64,000 nucleotides of DNA, from contig CM042020.1 in NCBI GenBank assembly GCA_023525975.1, positions 12,354,001 to 12,418,000 of the forward strand. Direction: 5' to 3'. The stretch is from Smallanthus sonchifolius. Taxonomy: Eukaryota > Streptophyta > Magnoliopsida > Asterales > Asteraceae. Shown here one piece after another: positions 34,585 to 44,734 of the stretch (positions are counted from its first letter, which is position 1; the number at the start of each line of letters is the position of its first letter). The notes under the pieces are model-generated. The model did no database searches and was not told where the DNA came from. It saw nothing but the letters and a program-made list of their open reading frames with translations. A program made the translations under genes and the position numbers.

Positions 34585-36131
34585 ATCATCATCAGCACCT
34601 TATGTCGGGTTGTATATTTTGGTTCATTGTATTTTCATTATGTATTTTTTATGTGTTTCTTTTCATTTGTATTTTGGTCTGTATTTAAAAACTAATGGTT
34701 ATATATTATTGTACAGTTTGGGGATCGGTTGGGTTGGTTGTTATTGTATAGCTATATTACATGCGTGGTTGAATTGTTTGCTAGTGTGATAGAATCATCC
34801 GCTTTCGTTCGTGAGGAATTATGGGAATTTGATCAGCTGAGCGCGTTCGAATGGAAGGCTAGGGAACACGATTTACGAGGAATACCACAGTCATTATACC
34901 AAGGAAGTCTGTTCTGATTTTTGTACACTTAATTTTTGTATTTTATTTATGCTTTAATTTCTTTATTTTTTATTTTTATTTTTGTAAATTTCTTTTTGTG
35001 TTACGATCGTTTCTCGGTTCACATTGAGGACAATGTAAATTTTAAGTGTGGGGATGGCAGACATTCCCCTAGGTTCTGTATTTTGAGTCTGTTTTTGTAA
35101 CTGTAGAAATGTTTTGAAGTGAAATAAAATAAACAATAGAAAGATGATAGGTAAAACTAGGTATTGTGTGATTTGAAGTGAAATAAAATAAACAATAGAA
35201 AGCGTGTCTAATTTGTGATGAATCGATAGGCTCAACCAGTTGAAAAGCTTAAATATCCTGAAAGTGTTACTTAGGATTAAAAATTAAATTAAATCATGAA
35301 ATCTTGTGGGTTGTCATCTTAGGAAAATGGTGAAACTGAAACTGTCAACATAGGGTGATAGGCACCACGGTAAGCTGAGGTTTTTATGTTTCTTAAATAA
35401 TTTTGGCACATCACTCTCCTTTTATGCAAATGAAACCGAGAGTTTATGGCGCCCGCATTCCATATTTGCATCCATCATGAGTATGATTTGAAATTGAAAG
35501 CTTGAGTTTTGACCTACGTGTTTCCCTTAGGGATAGCGACTTGGTTGATACACCCATGGGTCAGGACTTGAGTGATCAGTAGTTGGGATAAATAAGGTTT
35601 GATTTATGTATTTCCCAGGGGGATGGTGACCCTGTGGATACGCCTCTAAGTTGAATTCCGACGTGCTTTAAGTGATAAAACTGTATCCTATGCGCTTCCT
35701 TTTGGGATGGTGACCCGGGAGATGCACCACTAGGAGAGGTTGATTCATACTTCATAATATACTCATTCCATTTCATTCCATACATCATCTATATTTTGAA
35801 AACATAAAGGTTTTAGCTGTTATGGTGGGAAGATCTACATGATCTAACTCGAGCCTAAACATGACCGTGAGACGAGATTAGGTGGAAGTGTGACTTTTAA
35901 GTGTGAGACCCATAGTTTGATTGACCCGTTGTATAAATTGGATTAGAACACTTCTCGGGGGCTTAATATTTGGTGTTTGGGTTTAGTCGGATAGAAATAC
36001 CGGTTATTGCACTTTAATGCGTTATTATATTTGTGTTGATCAAAAATTGAAAATGTTAAAGTTTTGTCCAGTTATGATTCCATTGCAGATTTCTTTTTTG
36101 AGGACGAAAAAAGTGTAAGTGTGGGGATGTT
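34585..36131 (+). other. Element B 3' tail with internal polypurine-like motif
   Basis: Non-coding. A hairpin ACATTG/CAATGT with loop AGGA (35021-35036) precedes AAGTGTGGGGATG (35044-35056). The same pair occurs in C. The true polypurine tract, a second AAGTGTGGGGATG (36116-36128), lies just before the 3' LTR. A partial direct repeat of about 40 bp (TTTGAAGTGAAATAAAATAA) occurs near 35113 and 35171. ORFs in this tail are chance. Confidence 0.65.
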
Positions 36132-37039
36132 TGATGTGTTGCAAAACACATGTATTTATCCATGTATATTTGTGCGTATTTGTATAAGTTTTGTATTCGT
36201 TTTGTATTGTTTTAAGTTCGTTCTGAGTTCGGGTTGTAGTTGCAGGTTATGGTGTGCTAAGGAAGCGGAAAACGAAGCTAAATCCTGGAGAAATCGAGCA
36301 CACGGGGTTGGAGGAAGAAGCAAAAGAAGAAAAGTTAATTTTCTGTGAAAAATGGCCCCTCGCGGTACGCGAGGGAGGAGGTATTGTTCTCTCGCGGTAC
36401 GCGAGAGAATCCAGAACCCAGCCCGACTATTTTGTCCCTCGCGGTACGGGAGGGACCACCCATATGTCTCTCGCGGTACGCGAGAGACCCGTAATCCGGA
36501 AAAAAGGAATTTTAGGGGTTTTATTGTTCAGAACGGCTATTCTTGAAAGGAATCGACTAATTGCCGTCAGAGCTTGGATTTTGGGCGATTTTAGCAAGAA
36601 AGAAAGGATTTTGATTGAGAGTTTGAAGAATTGAAGAAGATACGGGTTAGAATCAATCATTCGGTCACTTTTAATTATTTGATTGGTGTTTGATCTTTGT
36701 TTATGAACATGTTTGCTGGTTTTTCTTCTGGATCTTCTGATTTTACTATGACTCTTGGCTAAAACCTTAAAGCTACCTAGGTTTATGATGATTGCATGTT
36801 AAAGATTGGATTTTTATTGGTTTTTGGGATATTGATGTGATTTTATGCTTTAGTCCAGATCTGATTTAATGTGTTTGATGATTATGCATGCTTGTTATTG
36901 ATTGTTTGTTGGTTGATTCATCCATACATGCTTTGTTGAATGTCTTTCATGAATAAGTGTGTAGTAGGTCGCTTACTATGTGTTTGCGATTAGTTTGTGG
37001 TTGTCTAGATGTAGTCACCATAGGATTATCAACTAATAC
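36132..37039 (+). repeat. Element B 3' LTR, left part
   Basis: Begins TGATGTGTTGC and is broken at 37039 by element D. The palindrome array (36357-36488) is better preserved than in the 5' LTR. Units at 36357-36375, 36387-36409 and 36466-36488 are perfect, with 8- to 10-bp arms around GTA; 36434-36456 has one mismatch. AATAC at 37035-37039 is the target duplicated by element D. Confidence 0.92.
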
Positions 37040-37591
37040 TGTAGAGTCTTATTTTTGTATAAGTTGTTGTCATCAATGTATTTCTTTTTGAACATTGCTA
37101 GTTAGTTTATTTACTTGTATTTTCATTTTCTTGTAATTTCCTATTTTATTTTCTAAGCCTGGGCAATCGAAACTACTTAGTTTCGATTGAGGTTTGTTCA
37201 ATCGAAACTAGTAGTTTCGATAGATAGTTTAGTTTTGACAGGCTTATCACACTTGTAAATGCTTCACAGAAACTAGTAGTTTCAGTGAACATAGTTTCGA
37301 TGCCTGTCAATATACTATAAATAGCCAAGTTTGAGAATTTCTAGGGTGTGAGTAGCGGCTGTAACCCTGAATTCTCTCTTTCATTGTTCTTGAAGAATCA
37401 ATACAATTTGCATTTGTTTAATGCTTTGTTCTTACTTTTTCACATCCTTTTTGTGTTGATTCTGTGTGTGGTTAGCTGTTATCTTCACTAATTCTGTTTC
37501 TACCCTCTGTTTCACTACCATACACACAGATTCCATCTGTGTGTGTGTAATCGATCTTTTGAGTGATTTCTGATTGAAATCTGGTCCTACA
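37040..37591 (+). repeat. Element D 5' LTR
   Basis: 552 bp. It contains palindromes at 37164-37189 (12-bp arms CAATCGAAACTA/TAGTTTCGATTG), 37201-37221 (arms ATCGAAACTA/TAGTTTCGAT) and near 37268-37288. A TATA box CTATAAATAG lies at 37315-37324, so the palindromes are upstream of the promoter, in U3. Confidence 0.92.
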
Positions 37592-37592
37592 A

Positions 37593-37605
37593 TTGGTATC
37601 AGAGC
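37593..37605 (+). other. Element D primer-binding site (tRNA-iMet)
   Basis: TTGGTATCAGAGC, one base after the LTR, matches exactly the site complementary to initiator tRNA-Met. Confidence 0.92.
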
Positions 37606-38275
37606 TTTATGCTCTTGATTTCTGAGTATATTCAGGTTATTTTGATCGATTTTAGGTGTTTTTCGGCATATTATTGAAGTTTTCTGCATCGGAGATTTGG
37701 AAGCACTGTTTCATCGATTTTGACTTTATTTCTTCTAGTTTCTCGAATATGAAGATTGATTTGTGTTCAGAAGATTATTTGGAAGCTTTTCGCTGGATTG
37801 GATTGTTGTTTCTTCGTTATTGATTATTGAATCTTTTCATCAATGGAGTCTGCTGAAGCTTGAAGAAGGAGGTATCGAAACTACTGGGAGACAATTTCTA
37901 CTTTTAGTTGGTCATCGAAACTTCTTGTCTGTACTTTTTGTCTGGAGAAGGTATCATCGAAACTAACTTTTTGTCTTGTTCTATCAAAACTAACCTTTGC
38001 AGATTGTTCACCGAAACTACTGGAATATCGAAACTAGTTTCAATCGAAACTTGTAGTTTCTTCTGAGTTTGCTGGATTTTCTGCCAAGTCTTCTTCATCG
38101 AAACTTGTTGTTTCTGGATCTTGTTTCTTCAATCGAAACTAGAAGTTTCGGGCAAGCCTTGTTCTATAGAAACTAGTAGTTTCGATCAGCCTTTTCTCTA
38201 TCAAAACTAGTTTTTTCGATCATCCCTGATTCACCCGAAACTAGCTACTGTTTGTTCTTTTAACTTCTCTGAGTT
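37606..38275 (+). promoter_or_regulatory. Element D 5' leader with CGAAACT/AGTTTCG palindromes
   Basis: No supported gene; the ORF 37763-37966 lacks homology. The leader has many copies of ATCGAAACT and its complement. Clear palindromes are at 38134-38150 (loop AGA) and 38169-38183. Others between 37866 and 38230 are half-sites or eroded. Confidence 0.6.
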
Positions 38276-38908
38276 ATGGCATCTTCAAGCAACAGTGAAT
38301 ATGCTGGAGGAAACAAACCACCTGTCTTGGTGTCCACTAGAGACTTTGATGATTGGACCAAGAAAATGAAGACTTTCTTTCAGTTCCATGACCATACTTT
38401 GTTGCAGTCAATCCCTGATGGTCCACACAAGCCAGTTACTACCACTGCAGATGTTCAATTTCCCAAGCTTATGTCTGAATATGATGAAAAGGATATTGCC
38501 TTAATTGCAAGAGATAACAAGGCTTATGGATCTATTGCTATGGCTCTTCCTATGGATGTGATCAACATATTTGCTGAGTATACAACTGCCAAAGATCTTT
38601 GGGTTTCTTTATGTACCAGATATGAGGGAAGTGTTGAGGTTAGAGAAAGCAAGAGGGATTTAATCAAGAAGCAGTATGAAATGTTTAGCAGTGTCCCTGG
38701 TGAACCCATGTCTGAATTAATCAACCGTTTCTCAAGCATTGTCTCTAAGTTGAAAGTTTTGGGAACTGAGTATCCCACTGTTGAGTTAAAGAAGAAGCTG
38801 CTTGATTCATTTCCCGAGGAATGGAATATGTACCGGATTATGATCAAGAAAACTGAAAAGCTAAGCGACCTGTCACAGCAAGAACTTTTCAGCATTTTGG
38901 AGTCATAT
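38276..38908 (+). pseudogene. gag: Element D gag, first part (split by element E)
   Basis: Opens MASSSNSEYAGGNKPPVL with the Trp-containing N-terminal motif (DFDDWTKKMKTFF) of copia Gag, followed by the UBN2-type capsid core (AKDLWVSLCTRYEGSVEVRESKRDLIKKQYEMF; MSELINRFSSIVSKLKVLG). The frame is open to the insertion of element E at 38909 and continues at 52252. It is better preserved than the downstream coding sequence. Confidence 0.9.
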
Positions 38909-40615
38909 TGGTGTGCTAAAAAGTAGTTTAATAAAATTAACTAAATTAACCTAATTCTAGACTCTAAGTAATACTCTAGACTCACTAGGACACACTAAAC
39001 TACTAACCGGCAAGTGTACCGATCGACTCTAGTATAGCTAATGTAAGTCCGGATATCGAACCCACGAGACTCTATCGAATTACGTTAACGACTCTATCTA
39101 GACTATGACTGACACTGACTGAACTAATTGTTTAATTGTTTGGGGGGGGGGGGGTTCTGAAAATCCTAAAAATGCAATTAAATTAAACTAAATTAATTAA
39201 CTAAATTAACCAATACGAATTAACTTGGACTTTTACTCAGATGGTGGAAACACTACCTAGACTGGAATCCTGATTGCTTTTAGTAATGATTTTATCTGGA
39301 AATTGTTTACTATGGAACCGGGATCATGAAGTTCTCACCTTTCAGGATATCTAAAGGACTCCTAACCCTTCTCAAAAGCACGCTATGATACCCTAAAGGT
39401 TGTTTAGATTACCGGTTATTAGACTCTCTTTCAAGACACCTAACGGATTTATGAAAGTACCCGTAGAGGCTTACTCCCTTTCGAGACCTAAACCAAGGAT
39501 AGAGTTGTTTTCTCGATTAGACTTGCTAGACAATAGCCAAAAGGTTCACTCCTAACAAAGCTCCTACCTTTCAGTTTAATGACTTAGACCTAACAATAAT
39601 CTCGCACCTTTCAGCTATTGATGATTAGTAGAACACTTGATTATATAAGATTACCAAATATTACTTCTAAGGTTTAATGGCCAATTTAACCCTAAAGATT
39701 GAAGATTTATTACGTGATATAGACACTCACCAAAATCTAAAACCTAGCAAGACTCTATTATGTGATAAAGACCGTCACCAAGAATCTCACGAAGCAATAA
39801 ACAATAGTCAAACAATATCAAATATGCAAACACATCTAATCAATAGAACAAATCGCCTACAATTCATAAATAATCCATAAAATCCATAAATCCATAATAA
39901 AAATCAGAACTTTAGACAATCATTCATCTAGTCTAGGTAGTACGATAAATTTAGCCAATCAAAGTCATTGAAAACATCAAGAATGAAGTATAATCAAGAA
40001 CACAAAACATAGTTTAAAGAAAGAGACGAAAGTAAAGACACCCGAATGACACAAACGTGACCCGAATGATTCTCCCGACTTCAATCCTTCAACCAGCAGC
40101 TCCAAGAACTCAGAAACGCCTCAATCAATGCTCCAAAATCGCCCAGGGTTCTGTTAATTCGTAACTAGGGTTTTTTTTGTTAAAAACAATTTAGTATTTA
40201 TATGTTTCACTTAACAAATCCCAACCCAGCAGCTCCAAATCTGGCGACAACACATACTCGCGGGGCACGATAGAATCCTCCATGTTAGTCGCGACCCGCG
40301 ACCGTCTTTATGACGTCGGCACATTTAACAGTCTCTCGCCTCCCGCGAGAGGCATTACCTTTATTGTCGCGGCCCGCGAGAGACCACTATTCCAGCACTT
40401 TCAACGCGTTTCAGCTCCCGAGCACTCCAATACGTTCCAGGACTCGACTTTTTCATGTTTCAGCTTGTTTTCCTCACTTTTCAGCTATTTCTACGATTCA
40501 AGACCTGCAAAACGCAATTGGATTAGAAGTACGCAAATTCTGACGAAAACCAAACTAACACTAACGAAATCATACAAACTGTACACGATAAAAGAATGTA
40601 TTTTGCAATACATCA
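38909..40615 (-). repeat. Element E 3' LTR
   Basis: On the minus strand it starts TGATGTATTGC (at 40615) and ends ACACCA (at 38909). Palindromes are at 40288-40302 (arms GTCGCG/CGCGAC, loop ACC), 40333-40351 and 40367-40379 (TCGCG/CGCGA, loop GCC). A TATA-like CATATAAATACT lies at plus 40193-40204, downstream of the array in the sense of transcription. A poly-G tract of about 13 bases is near 39142. ORFs 39677-39880 and 40282-40845 are not genes. Confidence 0.95.
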
Positions 40616-41874
40616 AATATCCCCACACTTACTCTTTTTTCTTCCTCGAAAAAGAATCTATGCAAACGGAATCAGAGACGAATAAATACTCGGGTCAAAG
40701 CTATTTATACTTATTAAAAAAAATCAAAACTTGTGTTAGCCACGATTGCAAATATATTTGTCCCCTTAAACCCAAATCCGGTTCCAAGCTCTTATCATGC
40801 AATTTAAGTTCAAGTTCGATTAATCTACCTAGGGTCTCACACTAGAAACCACAGTCCATCTAATCCCACCTCAAGCTTATAGAACAAAAGGAAACGATAA
40901 TTGGACCAATTCCTAACCGTTTTATACCAAAATCAAAATTTTTTTTTTGAGCTTAGACCTTGCTTTACCTAACCCAGAGGCTGTCTCAACCAGAGTCACC
41001 ATCCCCGAGAGCGACAACGTGAGCGTCGGTAATTTTATTTTATTTTATTATTTTATTTTATTATTATTTTTTTTTTCATGATTATAAATTCTAACAATTT
41101 TGGCTTATAACGGCATCCCTTATACTATTATTGGTGGTTTCAATTTCCCATTTTTCCTAGATGAGCACCCACTAGCAAACCGACAATTAAGGTGTATTTA
41201 GATCAAAGGAACCTAAAACCGAACCGGGCCTATTCACACATCACAAACTAGACACAAGCTCGACTAAATTAATCTTATATTATCATTATTTAACCCGAGC
41301 AAAAACCCATCTTTTCTATCATTTTCCGTCTTCATTTTTTTTTATTTTTTATTTTTTATTTTTTATTATTATTATTTTTTTAAACAAATAAATGACTCGA
41401 CTAACTAAGACTAACCAATTTATCCCATCCCCACACTTAAAGATTGCGTTGTCCCTAATGCAAGAAGGAGAATACGACTCAAACTAACCAACTAAAAATA
41501 AAAACTAAATAAAATGTACAAAATATACAATTGGAAAGACTTGCTGAATATGCGAGACTGTCAATGTGCCAGTCAATTCCACATATGCCCTCCAATCCGA
41601 ACACGCTCAGCAAACAGTTCCTAACTCTCACACGCGAACGAAAGCGGCATCACAACATCAACCTATCAATCAACCATGACCAAACCTCCCAAAATATAAT
41701 ACATAACCAAATTAAATGCATTAGTTCAACTAACCAACCAAACCGATCCACCCAACCTGTTTAACAAATATTTAGAATATGAGTACAAACCAAAATATGA
41801 GGATGAAAACAGCATAAAAGAAATAAAACAAACGATACTAAATCTGCTTCTGCTGCATCCTCTTTACCACCATG
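40616..41874 (-). other. Element E polypurine tract and 3' tail
   Basis: The minus-strand sequence AAGTGTGGGGATATT (plus 40616-40630) directly precedes the 3' LTR and is the polypurine tract. An A-rich purine run follows upstream. A second copy, AAGTGTGGGGATG, is at plus 41426-41438, next to an imperfect hairpin (41446-41461). The rest is AT-rich with long T/A runs and no gene. Confidence 0.75.
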
Positions 41875-43341
41875 CTACTCATCATCATCCGACTCCTCAC
41901 TCCCTTGCTCATAAACCCGATATGGTTCAACACCTTGCATGCTACTCGGTCCCGGCTGTGGCTGCCTCAAATAATGAGGAACTCCTAAACGCAATCCCTC
42001 CATCATATAACGCATACCATCTTCCAACCTGTGTTGACCCTGCTCATGCACCCGTCTACTATCCTCCATAACCTGTCGTACCCCGCCGAACTGTTCATCC
42101 ACATAACCACGCAGATCCCCAAAACCCGTCTGCATGGAATCATATAAAGAATCTAACGTAAGTGGGTCAGGGAGTGGCTGTCGAAGCGGGTACTGTCTCG
42201 CCGGCATCTCTTGGCGAGTAGTCTGCCTCTGGTAACAAGTGGGGATACCTGACTGCATTGAAGCTGCAGCATCAGAACCGGGTGGAGGCTGAACCTGAGG
42301 GCCCGGACGAATGTCTGCCCACGCAACAGGATCGGTATATGTCAAAATACCGGCCGACTGCAAATCCCGAACATTCCTAAAACACGGCTGCGGGCCCTCT
42401 CTCATCCTATCCCTCGAGTACCTATCGAAAACCCCTAGGCTCTTGGCCAACCACGTCACATACGGACCACAGTAAATTCTTGCACCCGGACCACAGTAAA
42501 TTCTTGCACCCGGACCACCTCTCCACGGTCTCCTCATCGACCAAGCAAAAATGGCATCTAAATTAGCAGACCGACCTTCAACCATACACATTAGACAAAA
42601 GAGGCTAACCTGATTAACCTTATTGTCCCCCTGTCCTCTTCCAACTAATGTAGCTGCCAAAATCTTATGAATGAAACGGTAGACCGGATCAATGATATCG
42701 CTCGCAACCATATTGTTCGAGTAGGGTACTATCGAAATTGTGCTCCAGAACCTCGCTATCTCCTCCACTTGCACACTATTAGGATGTCTCCTCTTGAAAA
42801 CACACTGCAGACTGTTCCTAAACTCAGCTGACTGCACCTCCTCATCTGTATAAAACTGTGTAGCCACGGCGAATTGAGGAATAGTCATTTCATAGGGCCG
42901 CCTACCCAAGGAGAAAAATACCGCCTCCCGCTCATTAAAATTTCCTTGCTTGTAATCAAAGGTGGAATGAAACTCCAAGGTGATCTCCTTGTACTGTCTT
43001 GCATCACAATCCAATACCCTTCTAAACTTTTCACCTAACAGTTGCTCAACCCGAGCTCGAGCACCCAACCTATCCAACAGACTCCAGTCTATCCTCCTGT
43101 ACGGTAGCAGATCTACCGTAATCAAAGTTGTTAATTTCTGCATCTCCCCCGAGTCCAACTCAAACTGTAGCAACGGGCTATCCCTTATCCTCGTGCTCTG
43201 TCCATGTGCGACCCCCGGTCCACTATACGATACTTGTCTATGGTAGACAATTGGTTGTGGTGGTTGTTCTATGGTTCCCCGGGGTCGAGCGGCTGGCCCT
43301 CTTTTCCGACCCGATCTGCTTGATGATCCTTCTCCTGACAT
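41875..43341 (-). CDS. Element E env-position ORF, ATHILA ORF-1-like
   Basis: An intact 488-codon frame. I choose the ATG at 43341 (MSGEGSSSRSGRKRG) over the one at 43368 because TTTTGTTTTGCAG, a strong splice-acceptor-like sequence, ends two bases upstream of it. The N-terminus is basic. The core (residues about 40-280) is collinear with the broken B copy (FHSTFDYKQGNF; MTIPQFAVATQFYTDEEV; FKRRHPNSVQ). The C-terminus is Gln-rich and ends in an acidic GSEESDDDE. An exact 24-bp tandem duplication repeats eight residues (GPGARIYC), absent in B. It belongs to the Athila ORF1-like proteins found after pol. I see no signal peptide, transmembrane helix or furin-type site, so an envelope role is not supported. 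Function is unknown. Confidence 0.8.
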   Translation of the reverse strand: MSGEGSSSRSGRKRGPAARPRGTIEQPPQPIVYHRQVSYSGPGVAHGQSTRIRDSPLLQFELDSGEMQKLTTLITVDLLPYRRIDWSLLDRLGARARVEQLLGEKFRRVLDCDARQYKEITLEFHSTFDYKQGNFNEREAVFFSLGRRPYEMTIPQFAVATQFYTDEEVQSAEFRNSLQCVFKRRHPNSVQVEEIARFWSTISIVPYSNNMVASDIIDPVYRFIHKILAATLVGRGQGDNKVNQVSLFCLMCMVEGRSANLDAIFAWSMRRPWRGGPGARIYCGPGARIYCGPYVTWLAKSLGVFDRYSRDRMREGPQPCFRNVRDLQSAGILTYTDPVAWADIRPGPQVQPPPGSDAAASMQSGIPTCYQRQTTRQEMPARQYPLRQPLPDPLTLDSLYDSMQTGFGDLRGYVDEQFGGVRQVMEDSRRVHEQGQHRLEDGMRYMMEGLRLGVPHYLRQPQPGPSSMQGVEPYRVYEQGSEESDDDE

Positions 43342-44734
43342 TCTGCAAAACAAAACAGAGAAGATCATTAGTCACAAACTATTTTTGATATTTAAAAATT
43401 TAATTTTTTTTTATGAAAACAAATGGAACAACCGTATAGCATTCCATTCGCAGTTGAAACCGAAAATAAAGTGAAACAAAATCGGGTAACCGTTTACAAA
43501 AAACATAAGTTATAAACAACTTCGCCCGAATGGAGATTGAGTACGGGCGAAGTGTTTTGTACCTGTACGTGCATATAAGTAAACCCAAGACCAAACTAGA
43601 CCTAAGACTCGACTCAAAAATACAAGACTCAATGTACACTACCTCCTCCCGGCACTTTAATTGTCCTCAATTAAATCCCAAGTGCCAAAACCAACTAACA
43701 TTGAGTGTCAACCGAGATAAAGTTACAAGCTTTATAGTATCATTAGTGAAAACGGGTCAAAATGATGTCAAAATCTCAGTTTCATCACAAAATTAACCAA
43801 CCCGAATCCCCACACTCAATTTTAACCAAATCCTAGCCCATGGTAGTCGCAAAACACATGTAGAACAACCCAAACCGAGCCACCCGCAACCTGCATTATG
43901 CTAAACTACCCAAACCAAGCCACCCGCAACCTCAAACTTAGCACTAAACAAATCAAACACAAGACTAATCTAGGACCCAACTCAAATCTATCATTAATCT
44001 AACTAAAAACTGAAATAGAAAAGCATAAAATACAAGATTTGCAGGAAAACATACCTGAGAGTTGAAGTAGACAAGAAAAACTAGAACAATCCGGTTATAA
44101 TCTTGAAACTTCCTTAAAGTCCCGTGTGAGTGGTGAAAGTGGTGATTTTTATGGTTAAAATCAGACGAGGGATGCTGTGTGGGTGAAATGGGGGTGAAAT
44201 TATGGTAGAAAAATGGCTGATATCGGAGGTGAAGGGTGATGTTTGGTGGTTGTCGGCGAAATGGAAGAAGAAGTAGGTTAAAATGGCTGAAATTGGGGGA
44301 TTAAATGATTCACGCTGCAGATAGGTCTGCTCACGGGCCGCGACAAGTAGACTTATGTCTCTCGCGCCTCGCGACCGGGATAAAATCCACTAGCGGGCCG
44401 CGACTAATATCATGATGTCTATCGCGCCCCGCGAGTATACGTTTTGCACAGAAAGTTTCGAAAGTTGGAAGGGTTTGTGACTTAGAAAAATTTTAATTAT
44501 TCACCAAACCTCCCAAAACTCAACCCCAAAAATTTTCTAACACTGGAACTTACCTGGAAACTCGTTTTCTCGCCAATCGTTGCATCTCCTCGGTAATGAA
44601 TTCCTGCAAGTGACTCGAAACACAAAAACAAAGACCGAAACACTACCAAAAACAACCATTGGCTACAAAAAATAATCGAAATAAATGAAAATACAAACGG
44701 TACAAACTCTACACTTGAGGCTTCCCTCAAAACT
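43342..44734 (-). promoter_or_regulatory. Element E leader before the env-position ORF
   Basis: Untranslated, about 1.4 kb. Palindromes are at 44331-44343, 44362-44374 (TCGCG/CGCGA, loop CCT), 44391-44403 and 44422-44434 (loop CCC). Stem-loop 1 is at 43519-43553 (10-bp arms around a 15-nt loop). Stem-loop 2 is at 43429-43456 (6-bp arms around a 16-nt loop). The splice-acceptor-like TTTTGCAG is at plus 43343-43350. The ORFs 43400-43639 and 43530-43796 are incidental. Confidence 0.65.

Noticed and set aside
38910..38923. Element E starting at TGTGCTAAAAAG instead of TGGTGTGCT
   Set aside because: With that start the flanking pentamers do not match; starting at 38909 gives the perfect CATAT duplication.
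39142..39155. Poly-G run as a G-quadruplex regulator
   Set aside because: A single homopolymer differing by one base between the LTRs, best seen as slippage; matching C-runs in B and C are shorter and interrupted.
40282..40845. 187-residue ORF across the E LTR end
   Set aside because: It spans the LTR palindromes and the polypurine tract and is broken in the other LTR context; not a gene.
41875..43341. Calling the E ORF an envelope gene
   Set aside because: Position after pol is the only support; no signal peptide, transmembrane segment or cleavage site is visible, and it resembles the Athila ORF1 family.
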